64,000 bases of DNA from Oscillospiraceae bacterium (GCA_020054675.1 JAIHAL010000003.1:1-64000); one strand, 5' to 3'. Counted from the first letter of the stretch, positions 1-9,700 are shown. A program made the numbers and translations. Notes: a model not told the origin generated them from the letters alone.

Positions 1-96
1 GGTAAGACGTGGAATCTTCAAGAAAAGCAGCCGAGCTTTGTCGTGCAGGGCGCAAGCGATAGCGTGGCGCCCGTTGCCGAAAAGCCGGCGGAATAA
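1..96 (+). CDS. 3' end of an unidentified gene (partial)
   Basis: Thirty-one sense codons are open from the first base to a TAA at 94-96, so this is the tail of a gene whose body lies upstream of the window. The visible residues are rich in Ala, Pro, Glu, Lys and Val (ending KPAE) and look like a flexible C-terminal tail. No domain can be recognised, so no function is proposed. The frame is chosen because it is the open one and ends cleanly just before an inverted repeat. Confidence 0.6.
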   Translation, partial: GKTWNLQEKQPSFVVQGASDSVAPVAEKPAE

Positions 97-120
97 GACT
101 GATAAAATAGGCGTTTTTTG

Positions 121-150
121 GTGACTTTTTGTCGCCGAACAAAAAGTCAC
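121..150. repeat. Perfect 12-bp inverted repeat, 6-nt loop
   Basis: GTGACTTTTTGT at 121-132 is exactly complementary to ACAAAAAGTCAC at 139-150, with loop CGCCGA. It lies 24 bp after the stop of the partial gene, so it may end that transcript. The following bases (TGGGGG) are not a T tract, so it is not a textbook intrinsic terminator. Two smaller palindromes follow: TTGCTTT/AAAGCAA at 174-188, and a 9-bp hairpin with loop AAA at 191-211. The cluster could be a dispersed palindromic repeat. Confidence 0.6.
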
Positions 151-233
151 TGGGGGTTGCTTGATAACCTTATTTGCTTTAAAAGCAAGTGAAGGGGGCA
201 AAGCCTCCTTCCAAAATAAAGTAAAACAACAAA

Positions 234-282
234 AATTAACTACTAATTACTAACAACTATAAACTAACAACTAACAGCTAAA
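234..282. repeat. Degenerate 7-bp tandem repeat (about seven units)
   Basis: Read in sevens, the plus strand gives AATTAAC, TACTAAT, TACTAAC, AACTATA, AACTAAC, AACTAAC, AGCTAAA. On the minus strand the units are of the type TTAGNNN. The stretch is non-coding and lies between the palindromes and the promoter of the phosphoesterase gene. A second array with the same heptad pattern occurs at 17873-17957. Confidence 0.65.
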
Positions 283-305
283 ATATACTTCTAAGGTTAT
301 CCTAT

Positions 306-333
306 TTGAATTTTCATAAAAATGTGGTACAAT
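306..333 (+). promoter_or_regulatory. Sigma-A-type promoter for the metallophosphoesterase gene
   Basis: TTGAAT at 306-311 and TACAAT at 328-333 are separated by 16 bp. TG at 325-326 gives an extended -10. It lies about 30 bp upstream of the start codon. Confidence 0.6.
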
Positions 334-363
334 AGAAAAAAGGCTTTTTAAGGGGTGGATTTT

Positions 364-1215
364 TTGAAAGACATTATTGCAAAGATGGCGCCTGCGCTGG
401 GGCTTATTTTGAGCGCTTTTGCCGTTTATGAGAATTATTCGATAGAAACCGAAAAATTCACTATTGCTTCGCAAAAAATCCCAAAGCCTTTTGACGGCTT
501 TAAAATACTTCATCTTTCGGATTTTCACAATAAAAATTTTGGATTTAAAAATAAATATCTTTATGATAAAATTCATGAGCTTAATCCCGACGTAATCCTT
601 ATGACTGGGGATATGGTCAGCCGCGAGGACAAGGACTTCAGCCGCTTTTATGCACTCGCAAGGGAAACTGCGGCAAAGTATCCGGTTTACTATACGGTCG
701 GCAACCATGAGCTTGACCTTTCCGATGAAGAACTTACGGAAATGTTCCAAACATTAAGAGGATATGGCGTAAATATCCTAAATAATGAAAAAATCCTCAT
801 TGAACGGGAGGATGAAACAATAGAACTTTACGGAATGTGGTTTGGGCTTAGGTTTTATAAGGATGAAAACGGCAGCTACCGCAAACATATTGAATTTGAC
901 CGCGATGAAATGACAAGGCTGCTTGGCAGAAAAACCTCTAAAAATTATGTAATAATGATGGCGCATAACCCAATGCCGTTTAAGATTTACGCGGATTGGG
1001 GCGCAGACCTTGTTTTTTCGGGACATGTTCACGGCGGAGTGATAAGGCTTGGAAAGCTCGGCGGGCTTCTTTCGCCGGGAAGATGCTTTTTCCCGAAGTA
1101 TTATGGCGGGGAATATTCAATAGGCGATAAAAAGATGATAGTCAGCCGCGGGATAGGCGGGTTAAGGCTTTTCAACCGGCCGAATCTTGTACTTGCAGAA
1201 CTTAAAGCATTATAA
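364..1215 (+). CDS. Calcineurin-like metallophosphoesterase (YkuE/YaeI type)
   Basis: This is a 283-residue phosphohydrolase of the two-metal calcineurin superfamily. The metal-ligand blocks appear in order: LSDFHN, MTGDMV, VGNHEL, MAHNP and SGHVHGG. The N-terminus has a short hydrophobic stretch (about residues 9-20), as in membrane-associated YkuE relatives, so it probably works at the membrane; the substrate is unknown. I place the start at TTG 364 because AGGGGTGG at 351-358 is well spaced from it. GTG 355, in the same frame, overlaps that ribosome binding site. The gene is monocistronic, with its own promoter and a shared bidirectional terminator. Confidence 0.85.
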   Translation: MKDIIAKMAPALGLILSAFAVYENYSIETEKFTIASQKIPKPFDGFKILHLSDFHNKNFGFKNKYLYDKIHELNPDVILMTGDMVSREDKDFSRFYALARETAAKYPVYYTVGNHELDLSDEELTEMFQTLRGYGVNILNNEKILIEREDETIELYGMWFGLRFYKDENGSYRKHIEFDRDEMTRLLGRKTSKNYVIMMAHNPMPFKIYADWGADLVFSGHVHGGVIRLGKLGGLLSPGRCFFPKYYGGEYSIGDKKMIVSRGIGGLRLFNRPNLVLAELKAL

Positions 1216-1258
1216 AAAAGAAGCTGCATTTTTGGAATCAAAAATGCAGCTTCTTTTT
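1215..1258. terminator. Bidirectional intrinsic terminator between convergent genes
   Basis: A perfect 20-bp stem (AAAAAGAAGCTGCATTTTTG and its complement) with loop GAAT lies between the phosphoesterase gene and the minus-strand zinc-ribbon gene. A and T runs at both ends allow termination in both directions. The stop codon of the minus-strand gene lies inside it. Confidence 0.9.
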
Positions 1259-1900
1259 AATTTCAAGGCGAAAGCGCCTTCCGGTAAAAAATGCAACGCC
1301 AAGTACCGTAAGCAATGAATAAAGCACGCAAATGGCATTCGGCCAAAATACCTTTGCGACGCCGCTTATCAGCATGGCAAGCGGGATAAGCCCTAAAAGC
1401 GCGGTTATCAGGAGATAAATAAGGTATTCTGTGTATTTGAAGGGCTGAATTATGCTTAAAATTGAAATTGCCGCGCTTCCCGAAATAATTAAGAACGGCA
1501 CAACGTAATCCACAGCCCAGCCGCGGTTTCCGGTTAAAAAATCTATTGCAAAAATCAAAACGCTTATAAATATGACTTGAAACATTATTATAACGCTGTA
1601 ATTTTTGCCCTTTTTAAGCAGGAATTTTACAGTAAGGTAAATGTAAAAAGCGGAAATTGTGGATATTGCACTCCAAGGTATGGGGGTTTTTACAAGATTG
1701 TTTATGAATATGCATATGATGGAGCTTGCCACAGCAATAAAGAGCATTGCCTTGCTTGCAATTTCAGCACGATAGCTTTGCTTTGCGGCAGGGTAATCGT
1801 TGTTGGAAGTTCCGGCAGCATCAGCTGTTGCCGCTCCGCAAAGCGGGCATTTTGAAACATCATTTTCTATTTTAAGCTTGCATCCGCTGCAATACTTCAT
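1238..1900 (-). CDS. Zinc-ribbon multipass membrane protein (DUF6320-like)
   Basis: This is a 220-residue protein with an N-terminal zinc ribbon (CSGC then CPLCG, two CxxC pairs within the first 25 residues), a polar linker, then about five or six hydrophobic segments. The layout matches the DUF6320 family, which from memory is often encoded next to acetyltransferase-like condensation proteins, as here. Its function is unknown. ATG at 1900 is preferred because GGTG precedes it by 6 nt; a GTG at 1909 is the longer option. Either start overlaps the end of the upstream acyltransferase gene, so translation is probably coupled. Confidence 0.65.
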   Translation of the reverse strand: MKYCSGCKLKIENDVSKCPLCGAATADAAGTSNNDYPAAKQSYRAEIASKAMLFIAVASSIICIFINNLVKTPIPWSAISTISAFYIYLTVKFLLKKGKNYSVIIMFQVIFISVLIFAIDFLTGNRGWAVDYVVPFLIISGSAAISILSIIQPFKYTEYLIYLLITALLGLIPLAMLISGVAKVFWPNAICVLYSLLTVLGVAFFTGRRFRLEIKKKLHF

Positions 1901-3236
1901 TTTTTTCACCGCGCTTTTTCTTTTCTTTTTTCTTTTTTTCTTTTACGGATTCGGGCAAAGTTTCACGCATGTTGCATGAAATAGTCACATCCACTCCGTT
2001 TTCCTTTAATATTGAAAAAAATCTTCTCTGAATATCAGTATTTTCGGCATTGCTTGTAAAGCAGTACACGAAAACATCCCCAAACGAGCATGCTGAAGTT
2101 TTGTAGCGTGACTGCAAAGTCGGGCTTAAAAGAAATTCAAATCTTTCGATATAAGGCTCAAGTTCCTTTGGAACGTTAAACTGCCCAAGGTTTGAAAGCA
2201 CTGTTGATTGAGTTTGTTCCCCCTTTGCAAAGCTTATCCGCAAAACAAGGTTTTTTAAGAAAAGCGGGACAAATCTTAAAGCGATGTTTTTTTGCGCACC
2301 TACATAAAACATAACCTTCGGATAGATTTTTTCCGCAGAAAGTTCCTGCGCCATATCGGATTTTACTTTTTCCAAAATCTCATCAAATGAAAGCTCACGC
2401 TCATAAAAATTTGCTCCGGCATAGATTGTGGCAAAGAAATTCCGCATGGTTTCGGATGGGAAGAATTTGCGTAGATTGACCGGCACGCAAACCTCTATTG
2501 AACGGTTTGACGGTTCAAACCTAAAGCTCTCCATATAAATCGAGTAAATCAAAACAGCGGCAAGAACCTCTGTTATGGTGGCATTTTTGGATTTTGCAAA
2601 TGCTTTTACCTGTGAAAGCGGCATTATGCCTTTTATAACTTTTATTTCCCCGTTTTGGGTAAGTATTGAGGCGGGATTGAATGCCTTTTTGCGGATTTCA
2701 TTTTTGGCTTTAACTTCATTTTTCCTTGCCACGCGCAAAAAACTGTCCTCCGTTTGGGCGCTGTGGGAAACTCCGCTTGCGGCAATTTCCAAATCTCCCG
2801 GCAATTCTTCCGGATGCGCAAGCAGCAGGTATCTTGCAACTACCTTAGAAAGGAAAGCAGCCGCGCCTGTTCCGTCGCAAAGGGCATGGAAGTATTCTAT
2901 ATGGATGTATTTGCCGAAGTATGTCACATAAAAAAGGTAGCCGTTGTTTGTACCCTTGTCGATTTTTCTGCATGGGTAAAAATGTTCTTCTTCCACAGTC
3001 GGCGAAAGTGGATTTTGTTCAAAATAATACCAAAAAAGTCCCTTCCTTAAACGCACTTTGAATGACGGTGTTTCATCAAGGGCCTGTTCCACTGCCTTTT
3101 GCAGCAGGGCAGGGGATACATCCTCTTTAAGCCTGCATGAAAGTCTGAAAACATTCGTGGCGGTGACCGTGCTCACCGAAGGGAAAAGTCTTGCGGCATT
3201 GTCGAGCTTGTACCAGTTGAATTCGTTTGACGGCAT
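1872..3236 (-). CDS. Condensation-type acyltransferase (alcohol acetyltransferase-like)
   Basis: This 454-residue protein resembles the CoA-dependent acyltransferase/condensation superfamily. The catalytic HxxxDG motif is present as H117-ALC-D121-G122, with the usual two-lobed length. It probably transfers an acyl group from CoA to a hydroxyl or amine acceptor, but the substrates cannot be read from sequence. The C-terminal 30 residues are Lys/Glu-rich and disordered-looking, and overlap the start of the zinc-ribbon membrane gene. AAAGGAGG sits 7 nt before the ATG, and a promoter lies upstream at 3266-3294. The pairing suggests a membrane-linked acylation unit (inference). Confidence 0.7.
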   Translation of the reverse strand: MPSNEFNWYKLDNAARLFPSVSTVTATNVFRLSCRLKEDVSPALLQKAVEQALDETPSFKVRLRKGLFWYYFEQNPLSPTVEEEHFYPCRKIDKGTNNGYLFYVTYFGKYIHIEYFHALCDGTGAAAFLSKVVARYLLLAHPEELPGDLEIAASGVSHSAQTEDSFLRVARKNEVKAKNEIRKKAFNPASILTQNGEIKVIKGIMPLSQVKAFAKSKNATITEVLAAVLIYSIYMESFRFEPSNRSIEVCVPVNLRKFFPSETMRNFFATIYAGANFYERELSFDEILEKVKSDMAQELSAEKIYPKVMFYVGAQKNIALRFVPLFLKNLVLRISFAKGEQTQSTVLSNLGQFNVPKELEPYIERFEFLLSPTLQSRYKTSACSFGDVFVYCFTSNAENTDIQRRFFSILKENGVDVTISCNMRETLPESVKEKKKKEKKKRGEKNEVLQRMQA

Positions 3237-3265
3237 CCTTCCGCCTCCTTTGGATTTCTAATAAA

Positions 3266-3294
3266 ATTTTATCATTTGCAAAGGAGGTTTTCAA
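3266..3294 (-). promoter_or_regulatory. Sigma-A-type promoter for the acyltransferase operon
   Basis: On the minus strand TTGAAA (3294-3289) and TAAAAT (3271-3266) are separated by exactly 17 bp, and lie just upstream of the acyltransferase ribosome binding site. Confidence 0.65.
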
Positions 3295-3373
3295 TATACA
3301 ATTTTGGTATAATGTATATAATTCTGAAAAAACAATAAAAACAAAAATTATTTATTAATAACTTAACAATAAT

Positions 3374-3407
3374 TCAACCGGCCTTGATTAGAAACAAGAC
3401 CGGTTGA
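3374..3407. terminator. Hairpin downstream of folC, probable terminator
   Basis: TCAACCGG-C-CTTG at 3374-3386 pairs with CAAG-A-CCGGTTGA at 3395-3407, a 12-bp stem with one mismatch. It follows the folC stop. The T tract is weak on the minus strand and better on the plus strand. Confidence 0.6.
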
Positions 3408-3410
3408 GGT

Positions 3411-4676
3411 TTATTTTTTAAAAATTTTTCTTATTTCGCTTGCAAGGTAAAGCGAACCGCATATTGCAATCGTTCCGCTTTCGCCTATAAGTTCTTTGGC
3501 CCTTTCAAGGGCTTCTTTTGGGGCTTTGGCTTCAAGTGCGGCAATTTTGCAGTCCCTGAAAATTTTTGCAAGCCCGCTTGATGAAATTGTCCTGTCGGCG
3601 AAAAAATCAACGCATACCGCGGCGCATGCGGCTGTGGAAAGCTCTGCGACCGAACTTTTAACATCCTTGTCCGCCATCATGCCGCAAATGAGCACTACCG
3701 GAGCCGGAGCGCTTTCGCGCAGCAATGCGGCAAATGCCTTTGCGCCGGATGGATTGTGCGCCCCATCAAGGATTGTCAGCGGAGATTCGGAAATTATTTC
3801 CGCCCTTGCGGGGACAGCGGCAACTGAAAGTCCTTTTTTTATTGCTTGCGAAGAGATGTTTATTCCCACTCCGGAAAGGCTTTTCAGGGCCTCTATTGCG
3901 CAAACGGCATTCATCACCTGGTGCCTGCCCGGCATTTTTATATGGTATTCCTCGCCTTTATAAGAAAAAACACTGCCGGATATGTCGGATTTCTTTACTT
4001 GTATTGCTTTTGTATCAGGCAGAATCAAAGGCGTCTTTTCCGCTTTTGCCTTTTCAGAAACAACACGCACGGTTTCTGGCAGATTGTCGGGAGAAAGCAC
4101 TGCACATGAGTGCGGCTTTATTATTCCGGCCTTGTGGGATGCAATTTCGGTTATCGTGTTCCCAAGTATTTGCGTATGGTCGAACGAAACCGAAGTTATC
4201 ACTGAAACAAGCGTGGTGCTTACTATGTTTGTGCAGTCGAGCAGTCCGCCTATTCCGGTTTCAAGTACGACTATATCGCAGCGCTCCTTTTTAAAGTAAA
4301 GCATGGCGATTGCAGTGGTTATTTCAAATTGTGAAAAATCCCTGTTGTCGCCTGCCGCCAGCTTTACAATGCCTGCTATCGGCGCAAGACTCCTTTTGGG
4401 GATGTTTTTTCCGTTTATCCTTATTCTGTCGGTGTAGTCGGTTATATAAGGGGAGGTGTACTCTCCGACTTTATAGCCGGCCTGCATAAGCGCCTCAGCG
4501 CAAAATCTTGCGGTGGAGCCTTTTCCGTTTGTCCCTGCAATGTGGATGAATTTAAGCCTGTCCTGCGGATTTCCAAGAGCGGACATAAGGGATTTAAACC
4601 TTGAAAGGTCTTTTACAGGTGCGCCAAGCTTTGTAAAGCCGTTTATAAAATCCATAGCCTCGCAATGACTGTACAT
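3411..4676 (-). CDS. folC: Bifunctional dihydrofolate synthase/folylpolyglutamate synthase
   Basis: This Mur-ligase-family enzyme, 421 residues long, joins glutamate to dihydropteroate and to folates using ATP, in the cytoplasm. The P-loop GTNGKGST is at about residues 48-55, an ETGIGGLLDCTN block follows, and LDGAHNPSGAKAF marks the C-terminal domain. Length is typical. It is the last gene of the minus-strand run trmK, nif3, rqcH, mpg, valS, folC, 37 bp after valS; the valS-folC order is common in Firmicutes. The ribosome binding site is GAGGGATGG before ATG 4676. Confidence 0.95.
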   Translation of the reverse strand: MYSHCEAMDFINGFTKLGAPVKDLSRFKSLMSALGNPQDRLKFIHIAGTNGKGSTARFCAEALMQAGYKVGEYTSPYITDYTDRIRINGKNIPKRSLAPIAGIVKLAAGDNRDFSQFEITTAIAMLYFKKERCDIVVLETGIGGLLDCTNIVSTTLVSVITSVSFDHTQILGNTITEIASHKAGIIKPHSCAVLSPDNLPETVRVVSEKAKAEKTPLILPDTKAIQVKKSDISGSVFSYKGEEYHIKMPGRHQVMNAVCAIEALKSLSGVGINISSQAIKKGLSVAAVPARAEIISESPLTILDGAHNPSGAKAFAALLRESAPAPVVLICGMMADKDVKSSVAELSTAACAAVCVDFFADRTISSSGLAKIFRDCKIAALEAKAPKEALERAKELIGESGTIAICGSLYLASEIRKIFKK

Positions 4677-4713
4677 AAACCATCCCTCACCTTCAGAATT
4701 TATTTTAAATTTT

Positions 4714-7335
4714 TCAGCCTTTCATCAGGGCAATGCTTTCCTCAATTTTCTTAAGCTTCTCATTTGCTTTTTCAAGCTTTGCCTTTTCGGCCTCAATCAG
4801 CTTTTCGGGAGCTTTTGCAAGGAATCCTTTGTTTGAAAGCTTTCCGGACAGGAATTCAACATCCTTTTTGGCGGCTTCAAGCTCTTTTGCAAGCCTTGCA
4901 AGCTCTTTCTCCTTGTCTATAAGCTGTTCCATGGGGATGAAAATCCTTGCTCCGTCGCTTACTATTGCAACGGCGCCCGGCATGTCAAAGCGTTCTCCTA
5001 TTTCAATTCCCGACGCATAGGCAAGGCGCTCGAAGAAAAGCCTTCCGGCTTCAAAGATTTCCGGACTTTGGGTTTCAATGAACAAAGCAGCCTTTACGCT
5101 TGGCGGAACGTTCATTTCAGCGCGCCTGTTTCTGATTCCTTTTATTGCGGAAATGATTTTTTCAAAATCGGATTCCTCTTTTGCAAAATGCAGCTTTTCG
5201 GAATATTCGGGGAATTTTTGCAGCATGAGCGGGCCTTCTTCGCCGCAAAGCGTTTGCCAGATTTCCTCGGTTATAAACGGCATAAACGGGTGCAGAAGTT
5301 TAAGAATTCCCCTCATTGCCCATACAAGCACTGCCTGTGCAGATTTTGCCGTATCACCGCCTGTCTGTATGCGCGGTTTTGTAAGCTCAATGTACCAGTC
5401 GCAGTAAACATCCCATATAAAGTCGTAAAGCTTTGCAACCGCAACACCAAGCTCGAATTTTTCAAGGTTTTCGGTTACTTCTTTTGCAAGGGTGTTGAAT
5501 TTGCTTATAAGCCACTTATCCTCGGTTGCAAGATTTTGCGGGAGGCCCTCAAATTTAAAGTCCTCCGGCAAATTCATCATTATAAAGCGCGATGCGTTCC
5601 AGAGCTTGTTTGCAAAATTTCTGCTTGCCCTTACTTTTTCGTCGGAATAGCGCATGTCGTTTCCGGGGGCATTTCCGGTTGCAAGCGTAAAGCGCAGGGC
5701 ATCGGCGCCGTACTGGTCGATTACTTCAAGCGGGTCTATTCCGTTGCCAAGGGATTTTGACATTTTTCTGCCCTGAGAATCCCTCACAAGCCCGTGGATC
5801 AGCACAGTCTTAAACGGAACTTCTCCCATTTGCTCAATTCCCGAAAAAATCATTCTTGCAACCCAGAAAAAGATTATGTCATATCCGGTGACAAGTGTGG
5901 AAGTGGGGTAGAAGTAGTCAAGGTCATCGGTTTTTTCCGGCCAGCCAAGAGTTGAAAACGGCCAGAGCGCCGATGAAAACCATGTATCAAGCGTATCCGG
6001 GTCTTGAACCATATTTCCGCCGCATTTCGGGCAGGTGCGGATTTCATCCTTGGAAACAACCATCTCTCCGCATTTTTCGCAATAATATGCGGGAATCCTG
6101 TGTCCCCACCAAAGCTGACGGGAAATGCACCAGTCTTTTATATTTTCCATCCAGTGGAAGTAAATCTTGTCAAACCTTTCGGGGATGAATTTTGTTTCTC
6201 CGTTTTTAACGGCTTCAATAGCAGGCTTTGCAAGCGGCTCCATCTTTACGAACCATTGCTTTGAAACCCTCGGCTCAACCGTTGTGGAGCATCTGTAGCA
6301 GGTTCCGACGTTGTGGCGGTGAGGTTCAACTTTTACAAGGAAGCCTCCGGCTTCAAGGTCGGCGACAATTTGCTTTCTTGCCTCGTATCTGTCAAGGCCG
6401 CAGTACTTTCCGCCGATTTCATTTATATGCGCATCATCAGTCATGACATTTATTACGGGCAGATTATGGCGAAGCCCAACTTCAAAGTCATTTGGGTCAT
6501 GCGCGGGAGTTATTTTAACAACGCCCGTGCCAAATTCCATATCAACATAGCTGTCGGCTATTATTGGAATTTCCCTGTCAAACAAGGGCAGGCGCAAAGT
6601 CTTGCCAACAAGGTGCTTGTAGCGTTCGTCCTCCGGATTTACTGCAACGGCAGTATCTCCTATCATTGTTTCCGGACGCGTTGTGGCAAGTTCAAGCCAG
6701 CCGCTCCCATCAGAAAGCGGATATCTTATGTGCCAGAAAAAGCCGTCCTGTTCCTCGTAATTTACTTCTGCGTCTGAAATGGATGTAAGGCAGTGCGGGC
6801 ACCAGTTGATTATTCTTTCGCCTCGGTAGATAAGTCCCTTTTCGTAAAGCTTTACGAAAACTTCCTTTACGGCCTTGCTGCATCCCTCGTCAAGGGTGAA
6901 GCGTTCCCTTGACCAGTCGCAGGATGAGCCCAGCTTTTTAAGCTGTGAAATTATCCTGCCGCCATAGGTTTCTTTCCACTTCCAAGCCCTTTCAAGGAAT
7001 GCCTCTCTTCCTATCATTTCTTTGGTAAGGCCTTCTTCTTTCATTGCCTCAACGATTTTTGCCTCAGTGGCAATTGAAGCATGGTCGGTTCCGGGCAGCC
7101 AAAGGGCACAATAACCCTGCATCCTGCGCCAGCGGATGAGTATATCCTGCAAGGTGTTGTCAAGGGCATGCCCCATGTGGAGCTGTCCGGTTATGTTCGG
7201 CGGGGGGATTACTATTGTGTAAGGCGTTTTGGAACGGTCAATGGTTGCCTTAAAGCAATCATTTTCAATCCAATAGCCGTATATTTTATCTTCAACCTCT
7301 TTTGGTTCGTAAAGCTTTGAAAGCTCCTTGCGCAT
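4714..7335 (-). CDS. valS: Valyl-tRNA synthetase
   Basis: This class Ia synthetase of 873 residues charges tRNA-Val. The HIGH-type motif is HMGHAL after PPPNITGQL, and the KMSKS loop is [10 protein letters not shown]. An inserted zinc-ribbon-like segment (CEKCG...CPKCGG), the editing domain and a C-terminal coiled-coil arm from about residue 800 are present. ATG 7335 is preferred over GTG 7344 because AAGGAG is then 8 nt upstream. Only about 80 bp separate it from mpg, which leaves no room for a T-box leader, so expression probably follows the operon. Confidence 0.97.
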   Translation of the reverse strand: MRKELSKLYEPKEVEDKIYGYWIENDCFKATIDRSKTPYTIVIPPPNITGQLHMGHALDNTLQDILIRWRRMQGYCALWLPGTDHASIATEAKIVEAMKEEGLTKEMIGREAFLERAWKWKETYGGRIISQLKKLGSSCDWSRERFTLDEGCSKAVKEVFVKLYEKGLIYRGERIINWCPHCLTSISDAEVNYEEQDGFFWHIRYPLSDGSGWLELATTRPETMIGDTAVAVNPEDERYKHLVGKTLRLPLFDREIPIIADSYVDMEFGTGVVKITPAHDPNDFEVGLRHNLPVINVMTDDAHINEIGGKYCGLDRYEARKQIVADLEAGGFLVKVEPHRHNVGTCYRCSTTVEPRVSKQWFVKMEPLAKPAIEAVKNGETKFIPERFDKIYFHWMENIKDWCISRQLWWGHRIPAYYCEKCGEMVVSKDEIRTCPKCGGNMVQDPDTLDTWFSSALWPFSTLGWPEKTDDLDYFYPTSTLVTGYDIIFFWVARMIFSGIEQMGEVPFKTVLIHGLVRDSQGRKMSKSLGNGIDPLEVIDQYGADALRFTLATGNAPGNDMRYSDEKVRASRNFANKLWNASRFIMMNLPEDFKFEGLPQNLATEDKWLISKFNTLAKEVTENLEKFELGVAVAKLYDFIWDVYCDWYIELTKPRIQTGGDTAKSAQAVLVWAMRGILKLLHPFMPFITEEIWQTLCGEEGPLMLQKFPEYSEKLHFAKEESDFEKIISAIKGIRNRRAEMNVPPSVKAALFIETQSPEIFEAGRLFFERLAYASGIEIGERFDMPGAVAIVSDGARIFIPMEQLIDKEKELARLAKELEAAKKDVEFLSGKLSNKGFLAKAPEKLIEAEKAKLEKANEKLKKIEESIALMKG

Positions 7336-7417
7336 TTTTGACACTCCTTAAAAAAATAAACATTAAATATATTATTCCACATACGGGACACGTTGTCAAC
7401 CAAGTTTTTTCAAAAGC

Positions 7418-7927
7418 CTACTCGGCGGACATGATAAACCTCCACGGCTTTGACTTCCATTCGTCGCCGGCATAATCCACTCCGACTCGCGGAGCGGTTT
7501 TTATAGCGGATTTAAAGCCGTCGTCTTCAATCCATATCTGCGGATTTGAGAAAAAACTTTTCCCGTTAAGGCTCTTGTCTATTTTTAAATGCCTTGTCAG
7601 CTTGCCGGGGCCGGAAAGCCCTTCGCCGCAGCGGAAAAGCACCCCCTGCGGATTGTCCTTTCCTCCGGTGACGACATTCATCAGCCAGTGCATTCCGTAT
7701 ATGAGATAAATATAAATAGTTCCGCTTTCAGCATACAAAAGCTCCGTGCGCGGAGTGCGCCCGCGGCTTGCGTGGCATGCCTTATCCTCCTCGCCGCGAT
7801 AAGCCTCGGTTTCGGTTATTCTGACTCTCATTTCGCCGTCATCCGTTTTCCTCACAATTATTTTTCCAACCAGTTCTGGAGCCACTTCAAGGCAATCCCT
7901 GTCAAAAAAATCCTTGCCAAGAATCAT
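7418..7927 (-). CDS. DNA-3-methyladenine glycosylase (AAG/MPG family)
   Basis: This 169-residue base-excision enzyme removes alkylated purines from DNA. Family blocks visible are ITETEAYRG, CHASRGRTPR and YLIYGMHWLMNVV, matching the single-domain AAG fold. It is slightly short of the usual 190-200 residues but complete. ATG 7927 is chosen because it falls one base after the rqcH stop, with AGGGA just upstream; a longer open frame would run back into rqcH. It is cotranscribed with rqcH and valS. Confidence 0.92.
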   Translation of the reverse strand: MILGKDFFDRDCLEVAPELVGKIIVRKTDDGEMRVRITETEAYRGEEDKACHASRGRTPRTELLYAESGTIYIYLIYGMHWLMNVVTGGKDNPQGVLFRCGEGLSGPGKLTRHLKIDKSLNGKSFFSNPQIWIEDDGFKSAIKTAPRVGVDYAGDEWKSKPWRFIMSAE

Positions 7928-7928
7928 A

Positions 7929-9683
7929 TTATCCCTGCCTTTTAAGCCTGTTTGCAAGCTCCATGTCCGGAGTTACAAAGGCGGTTTTGTTGTTTGTAAA
8001 AATCACCATGCCGGGTTTTGCGTCGGAGGGCTTTTTTACATATTTGACAAGAGTATAATCCACCGGCACTTGTGAGGAATTCCTTGCCTTGCTGTTGCAT
8101 GCGGCGATAATTGCCGCCTCCTCAATAGTCCTGTCGGGGGGATTTTTGCCATCGGTGGCTATAATCACATGCGAACCGGCTATGTCGTGGGTATGCAGCC
8201 AAATGTCGTTGTTTTTTGCCGTTTTAAGCGTCAGCTTGTCGTTTTGGATGTTGTTCCGGCCCGCAAGGATTAAAAAGCCGTCGCTGGAAACATATTCAAG
8301 AGGCTTTTGGGGCTTTGGCGGCTTGGTTTTTAGCCTGCTCCTTATGTACCCCTGCTCCATCAGCTCCATGCGAAGTTCAAGTATTTCATCCTCGCTGCGC
8401 GCGCGCGTAAGAGCGTCAAATACGCTGTCAAGGTAAATTATTTCAGCCTCTCCTGAGGCGATAAGCTCCGTTAGCTTTTTTTCCGCATTTGCCGCCTTAC
8501 GGTATTCGGAATAATATTTTTGGGCATTTTGCGCCGGAGAAAGCCTCGGGTCAAGCTCTATTTCAATTTCTGCCGGCGGGTCGGCATAAAAATTAAGCAG
8601 CTTTGCGCTTTTTTGTCCTTTTTGCAAAGCGTAAATATTTGCGCTTATAAGGTCGCCCTTGATTTTAAGCTCTTCACGGAGGGCACAATGCGCAAGTTCT
8701 TCCTTTTGCAAAGCAATTTTCCTTGAAATCCTGTCGGAGGTGTTTGCAAGGAACTTTAAAAGGTCATAGGAGCGCTGCTTTGCCCTGTTTGCAGCCTCAC
8801 GCTCGGCATAAAAATAATCCAAAGTTTCACAGGCACTGTGAAGTTCCTTTGTAACCATCATAGGCCCATACTGGCTTATCCTTACAAAGCAGAAGTCTTT
8901 GAGGTTGTTTTCCTTGTCCATCACTACGGTATAGGTGTTTTTGCCGGTCAAAAGATTTTCACGCGCATTTATAAGCCAAAAAACAAGCCTGTCGATAGTG
9001 TCATCGTCAGCCTCTTCAAGGGTGATTTCCTTTCCCTTTGCGGCATAAAAGACCGCTTCACGCGCAAAAATTGGGGAAATTCCCTCAAAAACTTTGATAA
9101 GGCACTTTGAAAGCTCCGCATTTTTGGCAAGACGTATTCTATTTGCCATTTCATCCCTTGACGCGTTAAGCAGCGAAAGCCTTTCGTCGCGGGGAGGAAG
9201 CGCGTATTTCATCCCGGGAAGCACAAGGCGCTCTCTGGACATTTCCTCGTCGACGTGTTTTATTGAATCTATTATCCTGCCATCGGAATTTATTAAAATT
9301 ATGTTTGAACATCTGCCCATTATTTCGCAGGCAAGGGTGATGCTGACCAAATCGCCTATTTCGTTCATTGCCTCAAAATCAAGGAAAAGAATCCTTTCGA
9401 GTCCGTCCTGACGGATGCCTGTCAGCTTTCCGCCGTTTAAATGCTTTCTTAAAAGCATGCAAAACATAGGCGGAGTTTTGGGATTTTCAACCTCCGCCTT
9501 TGTAAGGTGAACCCTTGCCGAATTTGCGCTGGCGCTTATTATCAGCTTTTGCATTTCGCCTTGGGCGCGCAGGGTTATTAGTATTTCTTCTTTTGAGGGC
9601 TGGTGTATCTTGTCAATTCGTGAGCCTGTTAAAAAATCAAGCTCTTTTTTGACAGCGTATAGAAACGCACCGTCAAGTGCCAT
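7929..9683 (-). CDS. rqcH: Rqc2/RqcH ribosome quality-control protein (NFACT family)
   Basis: This 584-residue NFACT protein (older name FbpA, fibronectin-binding) binds obstructed 50S subunits and recruits tRNA-Ala to add C-terminal alanine tails in characterised Firmicutes. The N-terminal NFACT-N block includes EIMGRCSNIILI, the centre is coiled coil (about residues 280-420), and the NFACT-R domain near the end has WLHTHDIAGSHVII. GGAGG is correctly spaced before ATG 9683. It lies between nif3 and mpg. Confidence 0.94.
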   Translation of the reverse strand: MALDGAFLYAVKKELDFLTGSRIDKIHQPSKEEILITLRAQGEMQKLIISASANSARVHLTKAEVENPKTPPMFCMLLRKHLNGGKLTGIRQDGLERILFLDFEAMNEIGDLVSITLACEIMGRCSNIILINSDGRIIDSIKHVDEEMSRERLVLPGMKYALPPRDERLSLLNASRDEMANRIRLAKNAELSKCLIKVFEGISPIFAREAVFYAAKGKEITLEEADDDTIDRLVFWLINARENLLTGKNTYTVVMDKENNLKDFCFVRISQYGPMMVTKELHSACETLDYFYAEREAANRAKQRSYDLLKFLANTSDRISRKIALQKEELAHCALREELKIKGDLISANIYALQKGQKSAKLLNFYADPPAEIEIELDPRLSPAQNAQKYYSEYRKAANAEKKLTELIASGEAEIIYLDSVFDALTRARSEDEILELRMELMEQGYIRSRLKTKPPKPQKPLEYVSSDGFLILAGRNNIQNDKLTLKTAKNNDIWLHTHDIAGSHVIIATDGKNPPDRTIEEAAIIAACNSKARNSSQVPVDYTLVKYVKKPSDAKPGMVIFTNNKTAFVTPDMELANRLKRQG

Positions 9684-9700
9684 AAAATTCCTCCGTATTT

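Noticed and set aside
5068-5760. 230-codon open frame on the plus strand inside valS
   Set aside because: It lies wholly within the conserved valS coding sequence on the other strand.
7336-7417. T-box leader upstream of valS
   Set aside because: The gap is only about 80 bp, with no specifier stem or T-box sequence; valS follows mpg in one operon.
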